This document shows positions 28,518 through 35,156 of a DNA stretch of 64,000 nucleotides, one piece after another. The notes below the pieces were generated by a model, which was given only the letters and a program-made list of their open reading frames with translations, made no database searches and had not been told where the DNA came from. Made by a program: the position numbers and the translations under genes. Each line of letters starts with the position of its first letter. The stretch's first letter is position 1. The stretch is from Mogibacterium sp. Its GTDB lineage: Bacteria > Bacillota > Clostridia > Peptostreptococcales > Anaerovoracaceae. Where the stretch lies: assembly GCA_017405845.1 (NCBI GenBank), contig JAFQZQ010000019.1, forward strand, positions 1-64,000, given 5' to 3'.

Positions 28518-28682
28518 TTATCTCCTGCCGGTCAGCGATGCAGGTATTACCTTTCGCTGTCCGGTGTGCTTATGCTTCAGCGTGATCCCAAAGTCGTTAT
28601 GCTTGCATACGAGCCAGTCACTTGGAACAATCCCCAGCTTCACCATCAGTTTCTTTTCGTTTAATGTAGGGTTCCTCTTCAT
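28518..28682 (-). CDS. Small phage-type protein (DUF6906-like)
   Basis: 54 residues from MKRNPTLNEKKLMVKLGIVP; the ATG overlaps the stop of the upstream excisionase-like gene by 4 bp (ATGA), indicating coupled translation. The pattern NPT-x-x-EKK ... P-DWLV-K ... HKHTG...R-IP matches a family of short proteins in Firmicutes prophages that I associate with DUF6906. Function unknown. Confidence 0.55.
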   Translation of the reverse strand: MKRNPTLNEKKLMVKLGIVPSDWLVCKHNDFGITLKHKHTGQRKVIPASLTGRR

Positions 28683-28861
28683 GCTCTGACCTCTCTGGCC
28701 GTATGGATCTCCTCCAGTTCGTAATACCTGACCGCGCAGCCTTTGCCTCCTGGCTGCCATCTCCCGAGAATTCCTTTATCCGCGTAAACTCTAACGGTGC
28801 TCGGGCTTACCCTCAGATGTTTTGCCATTTCATCTACAGTCTTGTATTTTTTCTGTGCCAT
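28679..28861 (-). CDS. Excisionase / MerR-like helix-turn-helix protein
   Basis: 60 residues. The whole protein is a winged helix-turn-helix of the excisionase type: TVDEMAKHLRVSPSTVRVYA for the helices and AVRYYELEEI for the wing. GGAGG lies 9 nt before the ATG. Excisionases bend the attachment-site DNA and bias the integrase (31767-32951) toward excision. A simple transcription factor is the alternative. Confidence 0.7.
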   Translation of the reverse strand: MAQKKYKTVDEMAKHLRVSPSTVRVYADKGILGRWQPGGKGCAVRYYELEEIHTAREVRA

Positions 28862-28906
28862 TCCATTTATCCTCCGTGCTATACTTCCCCTAAAGGGAGG
28901 TGTGCT

Positions 28907-29425
28907 ATGGTTACAGAATTAGTTGCGATTATTGGTTGTATAACAGGTGTTGCCTCATTGACTTTAAACTTGATCCGATCCTGGAATGAGCGCTTTGATG
29001 TCCGGGTCCATTTCTTTGAGCCTGAGAACATCTTCTTTAAAAAACTGTCGAGTTATAAGTCATATAGCACCGATTATCACGGTCTCTTGAGAATACGTTT
29101 TGAAAACCGTTCCGCCACACCTATAACGGTGTTTTCAATTCATGCGACCATCAATGGCGATCCATTGCATTTTCGAAAGTTCGAAGGATACAACAATTCT
29201 TTCGATATCCATCTAACCGATTCCGTTATTGCAAAAGTAGAAATCTCTCGAGAAATAGAGTTACCGTTGCGAATAGAGCCTTATGATGCATGCGAGGGTT
29301 ATTTGTTTATTCCTTTTTTTCCATCTATCAATGAGGATCACGCCTTCATCAAATTAGAGGCGGAAACGACTAAGCGAAATGTTAGTGCGGTATCCACCAT
29401 TCGATTTAAGGGAATCAGGGATTAG
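28907..29425 (+). CDS. Unknown protein with N-terminal hydrophobic helix
   Basis: 172 residues from MVTELVAIIGCITGVASLTL, chosen for GGGAGG 6 nt upstream; the frame is open further upstream but overlaps the divergent excisionase-like gene. One membrane-type helix (about 4-23), then a soluble part rich in beta-like segments (LLRIRFENRSATPITVFSIH). It is the only + strand gene in the leftward half of the element and is squeezed between divergent and convergent neighbours. I do not recognise a family; cargo such as an immunity or superinfection-exclusion protein is possible. Confidence 0.6.
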   Translation: MVTELVAIIGCITGVASLTLNLIRSWNERFDVRVHFFEPENIFFKKLSSYKSYSTDYHGLLRIRFENRSATPITVFSIHATINGDPLHFRKFEGYNNSFDIHLTDSVIAKVEISREIELPLRIEPYDACEGYLFIPFFPSINEDHAFIKLEAETTKRNVSAVSTIRFKGIRD

Positions 29426-29559
29426 CATATTTCTATGTGCTCAACCGTATATCTGGTCCCATCAGTCTTTTCATATATCTCTATCAATTGTCCTGCTTCG
29501 TTTATGTCGACTCGCACTAGCTTATCCGACAATTGTTCAACAAAACGAACTCTACTCAT
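29422..29559 (-). CDS. Small protein, 45 aa
   Basis: MSRVRFVEQLSDKLVRVDIN, then a short beta-rich segment ending HIEIC. GAGGAG lies about 9 nt before the ATG. The stop overlaps the stop of the convergent gene at 29423-29425. It follows the Cro-like gene in the leftward unit. Similar tiny proteins occur in prophage early regions, but I cannot assign a family. Confidence 0.5.
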   Translation of the reverse strand: MSRVRFVEQLSDKLVRVDINEAGQLIEIYEKTDGTRYTVEHIEIC

Positions 29560-29597
29560 CTCGTGCGCTCCTCTTCATCTGCTCTTAGTGTTTGATT

Positions 29598-29622
29598 GAT
29601 ACAGACTGTCAAGGTCTGTATC
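29598..29622. other. Hairpin GATACAGAC / GTCTGTATC
   Basis: A 9-bp perfect inverted repeat with a 7-nt loop between the Cro-like gene and the 45-aa gene. It has no T run; it could be an operator or an RNA processing/attenuation hairpin. Its GATAC/GTATC ends echo the repressor operator half-sites. Confidence 0.5.
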
Positions 29623-29652
29623 AGAATGTGATATCCGGAGGATAGCACATTC

Positions 29653-29669
29653 GTATCTTTTTCAGATAC
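29653..29669. promoter_or_regulatory. Operator copy at the 3' end of the Cro-like gene
   Basis: GTATCT-TTTTC-AGATAC, identical in half-sites and 5-bp spacing to the operator at 29897-29913. Confidence 0.65.
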
Positions 29670-29876
29670 TTAAAGGCTAAAAAAAATATCAGTCACCTGC
29701 GATTGCGAAAGATTATACCTATCTCTGATAAACACGATTTCCGACTGAGAAAACTCTGCTCCAGTCTCATTTATCTTTGCGTTTAATCTTGAAAGGCTTA
29801 ATCCCATTGCTTCAGCAAGTGCTGACTGTGAACCGTCATGGATTTTTATAATCCCTTTTAACAGCTGCGAGTTCAT
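29670..29876 (-). CDS. Cro-like helix-turn-helix protein
   Basis: 68 residues: SQSALAEAMGLSLSRLNAKI forms the helix-turn-helix and SQSEIVFIRDRYNLSQSQV the following helices, as in small phage Cro/XRE regulators. It is divergent to the CI-like repressor across a 133-bp operator region and heads the leftward early unit. TTGACA-17-TAATAT on the minus strand (29946-29918) is a strong promoter for it. Confidence 0.75.
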   Translation of the reverse strand: MNSQLLKGIIKIHDGSQSALAEAMGLSLSRLNAKINETGAEFSQSEIVFIRDRYNLSQSQVTDIFFSL

Positions 29877-29896
29877 AATTTGCTCCTTTCTTGGCT

Positions 29897-29993
29897 GTAT
29901 CTTATTTAGATACGCTTATATTACACGAGCCCTCGTATCCTGTCAAGATATTTTTTCTTGTTTTTTGTATATTATTTGGTATAATTTAGATAC
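29897..29993. promoter_or_regulatory. Divergent lysogeny-type promoters and operators
   Basis: Operator O1 GTATCT-TATTT-AGATAC at 29897-29913; a weaker copy GTATCC-TGTCA-AGATAT at 29935-29951 overlaps the -35 of the leftward promoter (TTGACA 29946-29941, TAATAT 29923-29918); a single half-site AGATAC at 29988-29993 follows the rightward -10. The rightward promoter is TTGTTT (29958-29963), 16 bp, TATAAT (29980-29985). The arrangement predicts repression of the leftward promoter and autoregulation of the CI-like gene. Confidence 0.75.
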
Positions 29994-30009
29994 TTCTAGG
30001 AGGGATGCT

Positions 30010-30597
30010 ATGAACACATCAGAAAAAATAAGACAATTAAGGATTGCAAAAGGCTTGTCTCAGGAAGCTCTTGGAGAGTTGGTTGGGGTAAAAAAAGCGG
30101 CAATTAATAAATATGAAACGGGACGTGTTGTTAACATAAAAAAATCCATGTTGGTTAAACTAGCAGATGCATTCGATGTTCTTCCTGCGGACTTATTAGA
30201 TGATGTCGAAGAAAAGCAGTTTACCCCACTTTATGAAGCTGCTGCGGGTGAAGGCCGCCTGAATGACGGATATCCTTCAGATGAATATAAGATACAGCTT
30301 GAGCCGGAGGAATTTACCGTTAAGGTCGTAGGTCGTTCCATGGAGCCTACTCTGCAGGACGGTGACATTGCGGTCATATCCGCTCAAAACGTCATTGACT
30401 ACCCGAGGCAGATCGCACTGGTGAAGGTAAACGGTGAAGAATCGACTCTAAAGCGTGTCGAGGTCAGGGAGAGCGGTATCATGCTTATTGGTGACAACAT
30501 CGATGCGTACCCACCCCACTTTTATACAGTAGATCAGGTCGAGCAACTGCCTGTCAGAATCGAAGGTGTATTGACGAAGCTAATAAGAGAGTTTTAG
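30010..30597 (+). CDS. CI/LexA-like repressor with S24 peptidase domain
   Basis: 195 residues from MNTSEKIRQLRIAKGLSQEA, preceded by AGGAGGG at 5 nt. The XRE helix-turn-helix (about 7-60) is followed by a self-cleavage domain: AAAGEG as the probable Ala-Gly cleavage site, the serine in GRSMEPTL (about 117) and the lysine in the ESTLKRV segment (about 154). It should repress the leftward operon and be inactivated by RecA-stimulated autocleavage after DNA damage, inducing excision. Confidence 0.9.
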   Translation: MNTSEKIRQLRIAKGLSQEALGELVGVKKAAINKYETGRVVNIKKSMLVKLADAFDVLPADLLDDVEEKQFTPLYEAAAGEGRLNDGYPSDEYKIQLEPEEFTVKVVGRSMEPTLQDGDIAVISAQNVIDYPRQIALVKVNGEESTLKRVEVRESGIMLIGDNIDAYPPHFYTVDQVEQLPVRIEGVLTKLIREF

Positions 30598-30600
30598 TAA

Positions 30601-30768
30601 GTTTTTATGTGTTAGTGTATGTCAATCTATATCAATGTATGCCTTTGTATAAATTGACATTCAAATTGACAGCACGGATCCAGAGGTGTTATATTGTATT
30701 TACCAGAAGCTCTCACACCTCTCGAAGAAGTGTCAAATGAGAGCACATTTTATTTTTTGGAGTTGATA
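30601..30768 (+). ncRNA. Structured leader upstream of the abi gene, possible pseudoknot RNA
   Basis: The 168-bp gap before abi holds nested pairing potential. P1 is AGAGGTGT 30682-30689 with ACACCTCT 30715-30722. P2 is GCTCTCA 30709-30715 with TGAGAGC 30738-30744. Their order (P1 5', P2 5', P1 3', P2 3') is that of an H-type pseudoknot, sharing one base. Further upstream AAATTGACA is repeated (30651-30659, 30663-30671), and TGTCAAT near 30620 can pair with ATTGACA. The structure ends 25 nt before the abi start. Candidate antitoxin or regulatory RNA; not matched to a known class. Confidence 0.4.
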
Positions 30769-31629
30769 ATGAAATTAAAAGAACCAACCACTTTTGAGGA
30801 ACAGGTGCGAATTCTTGAGTCTCGTGGGGTCATTGTTAAGGACAGAGATGCTGCAGTTCGTTTCTTGTCTAGGGTAAACTACTACCGCTTTTCATCTTAC
30901 CTGCTTACTTTTAGGAATCCTGATGGAGAAACATACAGAACTGTTGACTTCCAAACGGCTGTAAACATTTACCTTTTTGATCAAGAACTCCGAGCTCTTA
31001 TCTATAAATCAATAGAAGACATTGAAGTTTTTCTTCGGACCCAACTCGCATATTATAGTGCGCATAAGTATGGAGCAGAGGGGTATAGGAAGCAAGAAAA
31101 CTTCAACGAAGAACATAACCACAAAAGCTACCTTTACAGGTTAAACAAGTGTATAAAAGAAAATGCTAACACTCCAGTAGTAAAGCATCACCGAGCTAAA
31201 TATCAGGGTCATTATCCCATATGGGTTATAGTTGAATTCTTTTCTGTAGGAATGCTCTCGCACTTTTACAGGGGAATGTTGAACTCTGACAAAGCGCAGA
31301 TTGCAAAGAATCTTTATGATACTAGTTATCAGGTTCTTGACAGCTGGTTTCGCTGTTTGAACGACTTGAGAAATCGATGCGCGCACTATTCAAGGCTATA
31401 CTATTGGATATTTCCTGCTATTCCAAAAATGGACAAGCGCGACCCGTTCATTCCGGATCGAAGATTGTTTTCTCAGCTATATATGCTTAAGCAACTGCAT
31501 CAAAATGCAGCAGTATGGAACAATGACTTTGTGAAACCGCTAGAAAAACTCATTATAAAATATGAGGCAGACATTAATCTCAGATGTATCGGCTTCCCTG
31601 AGAACTGGAGAGAAATGTTAACAAAATAA
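30769..31629 (+). CDS. Abortive infection protein, AbiD/AbiF (Abi_2) family
   Basis: 286 residues from MKLKEPTTFEEQVRILESRG; GGAG lies 8 nt upstream, while a TTG 75 nt earlier would translate the structured leader. Family features are the RVNYYRFSSYLLTF block near residue 40, IYLFDQELRALI, and the HEPN-type R-x4-H in CLNDLRNRCAHYSRLYY near residue 200. These proteins are HEPN RNases that halt growth on phage infection. It sits between the repressor and the integrase, a typical cargo slot. No protein antitoxin is adjacent. Confidence 0.85.
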   Translation: MKLKEPTTFEEQVRILESRGVIVKDRDAAVRFLSRVNYYRFSSYLLTFRNPDGETYRTVDFQTAVNIYLFDQELRALIYKSIEDIEVFLRTQLAYYSAHKYGAEGYRKQENFNEEHNHKSYLYRLNKCIKENANTPVVKHHRAKYQGHYPIWVIVEFFSVGMLSHFYRGMLNSDKAQIAKNLYDTSYQVLDSWFRCLNDLRNRCAHYSRLYYWIFPAIPKMDKRDPFIPDRRLFSQLYMLKQLHQNAAVWNNDFVKPLEKLIIKYEADINLRCIGFPENWREMLTK

Positions 31630-31636
31630 AAAGAAA

Positions 31637-31742
31637 CGCCCCTGCTGCAACAGGAGCGAATCTAGAAGTGTGCTGTGATGTTACCATCCTAGCGACTACA
31701 AAGATGGTACCATCGCAGCGCTCAATTATCAAGGGCGCTTTT
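31637..31742 (+). other. Three consecutive hairpins between abi and the integrase
   Basis: Hairpin 1: CGCCCCTG / CAGGAGCG (31637-31658, one mismatch). Hairpin 2: 17-bp arms 31672-31688 and 31703-31719 (one G-U, one mismatch) with a 14-nt loop. Hairpin 3: AGCGCTC / GGGCGCT (31717-31739) followed by TTTT. Hairpins 2 and 3 share 3 nt and so compete. The last is terminator-like. They may end the abi transcript and attenuate integrase expression, or be a small structured RNA. Confidence 0.55.
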
Positions 31743-31766
31743 GTTGTGCCCGGAAAGGCGTAAAAG

Positions 31767-32951
31767 ATGGCTATTAGACAAAAAGGAAAGAATAAGTATC
31801 AATTAGTCGTAGACTACTACGACGATGAAGGTAAGCGCAGGCGTCACACTCAAGTAGTGACCTGCAAAGGTAAGAAGGCTGCTAAGGATCTCCTTGATGA
31901 ATTTGCGGATTCGTGGGAAGATGCGCTTCCGGAAGACACAACTGTAGGACAGCTTATCCAGGATTACATAGACAGTCGTGAATTAAAAGGACTTAAAGCG
32001 AATACTATCCGCAATTATAAGAATGTCAAAGCAAAAATGGTTGAGCACGGCATCGGGAAAAAGGCCGCCAGAGATCTGACCACTTATCAGATAGAACGCT
32101 ATATCGTTCACATGATCAAGGAGGAGAAGCTGAGCGCGAAGACTGTAAAGAACCGGATATCCTTATTGAGATCCGCGTATGATATGGCTATCAGAAGCGG
32201 TCTGCTGCGTAATAATCCATGCACCGCTGTTGAGCTTCCCAAGCTGAAGTCCCCGGAGATCAGCATACTCTCTGAAAACGAGATCGACCTTTTCATGGAG
32301 AAACTTTCTGAGCAGAATCTTGATATCCACGTCCTCTGTGAGCTTGCCCTGTTCTGCGGCCTCAGGCGCGGCGAGATCCTCGGTTTGACATCAAAGGATA
32401 TAAATATCGATGAGAGCACTATTCACATCCGACAGGTCAGATATTGGATGGATGGGCACATGGTCATAGAGGAGCCAAAGACCGAGAAGTCTAAAGCTAC
32501 CCTCTCCTGTCCTCGCTTTATAATGGACGATATCGTACAGCTCATGGAAGAACATGCATGTTATTCGGATTGTGATTATCTGATCCAGTACGTTGGTGAA
32601 CCGATGAAACCTGACTATGCTAGTAATAAGGTCATTCAGTTCATCGACAGCCTCAATATATCTCACGTAACGTTGCACGGGCTCAGGCACACCTTTGCAT
32701 CGATGCTGAACGCTTCCGGAGAATTTGATATCGCGGAGATCTCCACAGCGATGAGGCACTCAAACATCACTACCACAATGAATGTTTATGTAGATGTATT
32801 TGCCGGTGCAACTCACTCTTCGAAGAGGATCTCTGGGGCGTTTGATGAAAAATACGGCAAAAATGGCGCACAAAATGGCGCACGAACAATGAAAAAAGCC
32901 TTGAAACATAGACGTTTCAAGGCTCTTACTGGCGGAGAGAGAGGGATTTGA
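31767..32951 (+). CDS. int: Tyrosine-type site-specific integrase
   Basis: 394 residues. AP2-like arm-binding N-terminus (KNKYQLVVDYYDDEGKRRR), SAM-like core-binding domain (about 60-150) and catalytic domain with the tetrad region: Arg in LFCGLRRGEIL, Lys in EPKTEKSKAT, HGLRHTFAS, His in MRHSNITTT and Tyr in MNVYVDV. It recombines the tRNA-Ser attB with the element attP. The last codons (GGERGI and stop) are supplied by the tRNA acceptor sequence inside attR, and the gene also overlaps the tRNA terminator on the other strand. SD is weak, consistent with attenuated expression. Confidence 0.93.
   Translation: MAIRQKGKNKYQLVVDYYDDEGKRRRHTQVVTCKGKKAAKDLLDEFADSWEDALPEDTTVGQLIQDYIDSRELKGLKANTIRNYKNVKAKMVEHGIGKKAARDLTTYQIERYIVHMIKEEKLSAKTVKNRISLLRSAYDMAIRSGLLRNNPCTAVELPKLKSPEISILSENEIDLFMEKLSEQNLDIHVLCELALFCGLRRGEILGLTSKDINIDESTIHIRQVRYWMDGHMVIEEPKTEKSKATLSCPRFIMDDIVQLMEEHACYSDCDYLIQYVGEPMKPDYASNKVIQFIDSLNISHVTLHGLRHTFASMLNASGEFDIAEISTAMRHSNITTTMNVYVDVFAGATHSSKRISGAFDEKYGKNGAQNGARTMKKALKHRRFKALTGGERGI
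32861..32882. repeat. Tandem 10-bp repeats near attR
   Basis: AAATGGCGCA at 32861-32870 and 32873-32882, a 12-bp period, inside the 3' end of the integrase gene and about 50 bp from attR. Candidate arm-type sites matching in period the repeats near attL, or a coding duplication (NGAQNGAR). Confidence 0.35.
32892..32924 (-). terminator. Element-borne terminator serving tRNA-Ser
   Basis: An 11-bp stem AGCCTTGAAAC / GTTTCAAGGCT with a 6-nt loop, followed on the minus strand by TTTTT. It lies 5 bp beyond the tRNA 3' end and within the integrase coding sequence, replacing the original terminator displaced to 25941-25971. Confidence 0.85.
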
Positions 32952-32952
32952 A
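32930..32952. repeat. attR, 23-bp core within tRNA-Ser
   Basis: Same 23 bp as attL at 25977-25999. It covers the tRNA T-loop to CCA end and leaves the tRNA gene intact after integration. Confidence 0.9.
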
Positions 32953-33021
32953 CCCTCGCGCCGGTACTACCGACCTACTGGTATTCGAAGCCAGACCCTT
33001 CAGCCACTTGGGTATCTCTCC
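32930..33021 (-). tRNA. tRNA-Ser (anticodon CGA)
   Basis: 92 nt with encoded CCA. The acceptor stem GGAGAGA / TCTCTCC pairs fully; D arm CCC / GGG; anticodon loop TTCGAAT gives CGA, reading UCG serine codons; a long variable arm (around GGTCGG and CCGGC) is typical of type II tRNAs; T arm GAGGG-TTCAAAT-CCCTC. The last anticodon-stem pair is C-A (positions 31-39). The element has regenerated the last 23 bases. Confidence 0.95.
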
Positions 33022-33032
33022 GCAACGCGTGT

Positions 33033-33061
33033 ATTTTAGCACAATAGCAAGCCTTGCACAA
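33033..33061 (-). promoter_or_regulatory. Promoter of tRNA-Ser
   Basis: TTGTGC (33061-33056), a 17-bp spacer and TAAAAT (33038-33033), ending 12 bp before the tRNA. Confidence 0.7.
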
Positions 33062-33068
33062 GAGAGAT

Positions 33069-34379
33069 TTAATTCTTTATCTTGTGCAATATAAATCCTA
33101 ACATCAGCACCAATACTATAACAGCACCTGCAAATACTGTTGTACGGTTAGTTATATAAAGGTATGACGGCAGCCATCCCGTCTCTATATCCTCGCCGGC
33201 ATACAGGTATCCCTCGCCAACTTCTTTATTATTTGCGTAAATATAGAATTTGCCAACCTTCTCACCCTTTTTGACCGGAGCCTTGAGTATTTCCATCTCG
33301 GTCTTTACCCTGACACCGCCTGCCCTCTGGTTTTTCGGGTATGCATATCTGAGCCCCTTTGTATCGAGCGATACTTTGGACTTCACGCCATGCCTTACCC
33401 ATGTATTGCAGACATTTTTATCGCTGTCAGTAACGATGAACCCCGGAGTGACGTCATGCGCAATTTTGATGAGTGTTCGCGGGTCAAACGATCTGCCCCT
33501 TGCAGTATCGCCAAGAAGAACAATAATTGAGCTGAGTCCGCTCTCCTCAAATCCGATCGTCAAAGAGCACTGACTCTCTGACCAGCTGCCTGTCTTTCCG
33601 AAAGTCAGTCCTTCCAGATTCTCGGTTGCCTTCAGAAGTGCGTTCTCCATCTTTAGCGGAGCACCCACATTAGTAGCAGGCATAGTGTATTTCTTAGTCA
33701 GAGCGATTTCTCTGAGCTTTTCGTTTTCAAAGCAATGCTTTGTTATGATTGCAAAGTCCCTGGCGGTCGTGTAGTGTTCTTTATGCTGCCAGCCGTTTGT
33801 GTTCACGAAATGAGTGTCTTTGCATCCCCATTTTTTAATGGTTTTGTTCATCAGCTCAACGAACTCTTTTTCACTGCCCGATACAGCCTCGCCGAGAGCT
33901 ATGGCTGCGTCATTGGCTGACATCATCATCGCAGCATAGATCAGATCTATTGCCCTGCTCTCTTCACCCACCTCGAGCTCGAGCTCCATGCCATCAGGAA
34001 GCTCTCTGCAGGCGTTTGCAGAAGCAGTTACGATCAGATCAGGGTCGAGGTTCTCAAGAGCAAGATAGCACGTAAGAATCTTTGTAATACTATAAGGCTC
34101 CATGCGTTCGTCTGCATTTTTCTCAAATACAGGCATGTCAAGATCCTGAGAATACATGATTGCTGACTTCGCTTTCAGTCCAACGTCACTGGAACCGATC
34201 TCCCCATGAGGCCTGATAAGCTTGCGGTCAAATGACATTCCCCTTCCAAGTGCTACAGGAAGATACGACATCACGATGGTAAGCACAAGAATAAGCAGCG
34301 CCAGTGCCCGGGCTGCTTTCCAGTAATTGATCCTGTATTTCTTCTTTTTTCTGTATCTCTTTCCTGTTCCTTCTGCCAC
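33069..34379 (-). CDS. dacF: D-alanyl-D-alanine carboxypeptidase, S11 family
   Basis: 436 residues. N-terminal membrane segment (about 21-47), S11 domain with intact motifs SITK (in EPYSITKILT), SAN (in MMSANDAAIAL) and KTG (in LTFGKTGSWS), the C-terminal beta domain, then a membrane helix (about 408-430). It removes the terminal D-Ala of peptidoglycan stem peptides outside the membrane and limits cross-linking. The C-terminal layout (GWLPSYLYITNRTTVFAG) matches the dead paralogue at 255-1754. Gene symbol by family similarity. tRNA-Ser follows downstream. Confidence 0.9.
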   Translation of the reverse strand: MAEGTGKRYRKKKKYRINYWKAARALALLILVLTIVMSYLPVALGRGMSFDRKLIRPHGEIGSSDVGLKAKSAIMYSQDLDMPVFEKNADERMEPYSITKILTCYLALENLDPDLIVTASANACRELPDGMELELEVGEESRAIDLIYAAMMMSANDAAIALGEAVSGSEKEFVELMNKTIKKWGCKDTHFVNTNGWQHKEHYTTARDFAIITKHCFENEKLREIALTKKYTMPATNVGAPLKMENALLKATENLEGLTFGKTGSWSESQCSLTIGFEESGLSSIIVLLGDTARGRSFDPRTLIKIAHDVTPGFIVTDSDKNVCNTWVRHGVKSKVSLDTKGLRYAYPKNQRAGGVRVKTEMEILKAPVKKGEKVGKFYIYANNKEVGEGYLYAGEDIETGWLPSYLYITNRTTVFAGAVIVLVLMLGFILHKIKN

Positions 34380-34394
34380 TGTATATTTCCTTAT

Positions 34395-35111
34395 CTATGC
34401 TTCGCTGTCATAAATGACTTTCGGCCTGCCGCCGATGTAATCATATGACGCGAGAATATACTCTATTCCTCTGAAATTACCCTTGATGCCCGTGCCGTAA
34501 GCAGGCATGCCGTGCAGATGCCCGTAAACGCACTTCCAAACGCCATACTGTTCAAGCAGCTTCGTGAACTCTGTCTCCCTGCCGTTTGGTGCTGCCGGAG
34601 GATAATGCAGACATACGATTATGCGAAAATCCGGTGCTTCTCTTTTTGCCGCATCGAGACCGAGCTTCATTCTTCCGAGTTCTCTGGCATATATCTTCTC
34701 ATCGTGCTCAGTGTACTCGTCCGAACCCGGATAAGGCCAGCCTCTCGATGCTGCGATCACTATGTTTTCGCTCTCAACAACATAGCACGCATTCTGCAGA
34801 AATATTATATCATCGTAAAGCGAGTTAAGGTACTGAATCCTCGACCACCACAGATCGTGATTGCCCTTTGAGAGCAGCTTTTTGCCCGGCAGCGAGTGCA
34901 GCCATTCAAAGTCTGCGATTGCCTCTTCAATGCGCAAAGCCCACGAAATATCGCCCGGTACCAGCACGATGTCGTCATCTGTTACCAGGTTCTCCCAGTT
35001 TTCCTTCAGCCTGTCGGGATGATCCTCCCACCCCGGACCGAATTTGTTCATGGGCTTGTCAATATTCTCGTCGAACGACAGATGCAGATCCGCAACCGCA
35101 AATATCTTCAC
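34395..35111 (-). CDS. Calcineurin-like metallophosphoesterase
   Basis: 238 residues. All metal-binding motifs of the family are present: DLHLS near residue 8, PGDISWAL near 50, SKGNHDLWW near 82, and CLHYPP and GHLHGMP toward the C-terminus. A cytoplasmic phosphoesterase of the YkuE/ICC-like type with unknown substrate. The start is a GTG with GGAG about 9 nt upstream. It lies 15 bp upstream of the carboxypeptidase gene and 45 bp after tcdA. Confidence 0.85.
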   Translation of the reverse strand: MKIFAVADLHLSFDENIDKPMNKFGPGWEDHPDRLKENWENLVTDDDIVLVPGDISWALRIEEAIADFEWLHSLPGKKLLSKGNHDLWWSRIQYLNSLYDDIIFLQNACYVVESENIVIAASRGWPYPGSDEYTEHDEKIYARELGRMKLGLDAAKREAPDFRIIVCLHYPPAAPNGRETEFTKLLEQYGVWKCVYGHLHGMPAYGTGIKGNFRGIEYILASYDYIGGRPKVIYDSEA

Positions 35112-35156
35112 TGTCTCTTTCTCCTTATGCTTCGTTTTATTGTTTTGATAAGCGTT

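Larger units (their letters stand above)
26000..32952. mobile_element. Integrative element in tRNA-Ser, ~7 kb, defence-island-like
   Basis: Bounded by attL 25977-25999 and attR 32930-32952. Contents from left: HEPN-like protein, Cys-rich repeat protein, small proteins, an excisionase-like protein, an oppositely oriented unknown gene, a Cro-like repressor, a CI/LexA-like S24 repressor, an AbiD/AbiF-like protein, and a tyrosine integrase whose last codons lie in attR. No capsid, portal, terminase, relaxase or replication gene is seen. The modular order (integrase and repressor rightward, early genes leftward, cargo at both ends) fits a satellite or degenerate prophage. Confidence 0.88.

Noticed and set aside
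30694..30768. Extended abi start at TTG
   Set aside because: No SD before the TTG and the extension would run through the paired leader; the ATG at 30769 has GGAG at good spacing.
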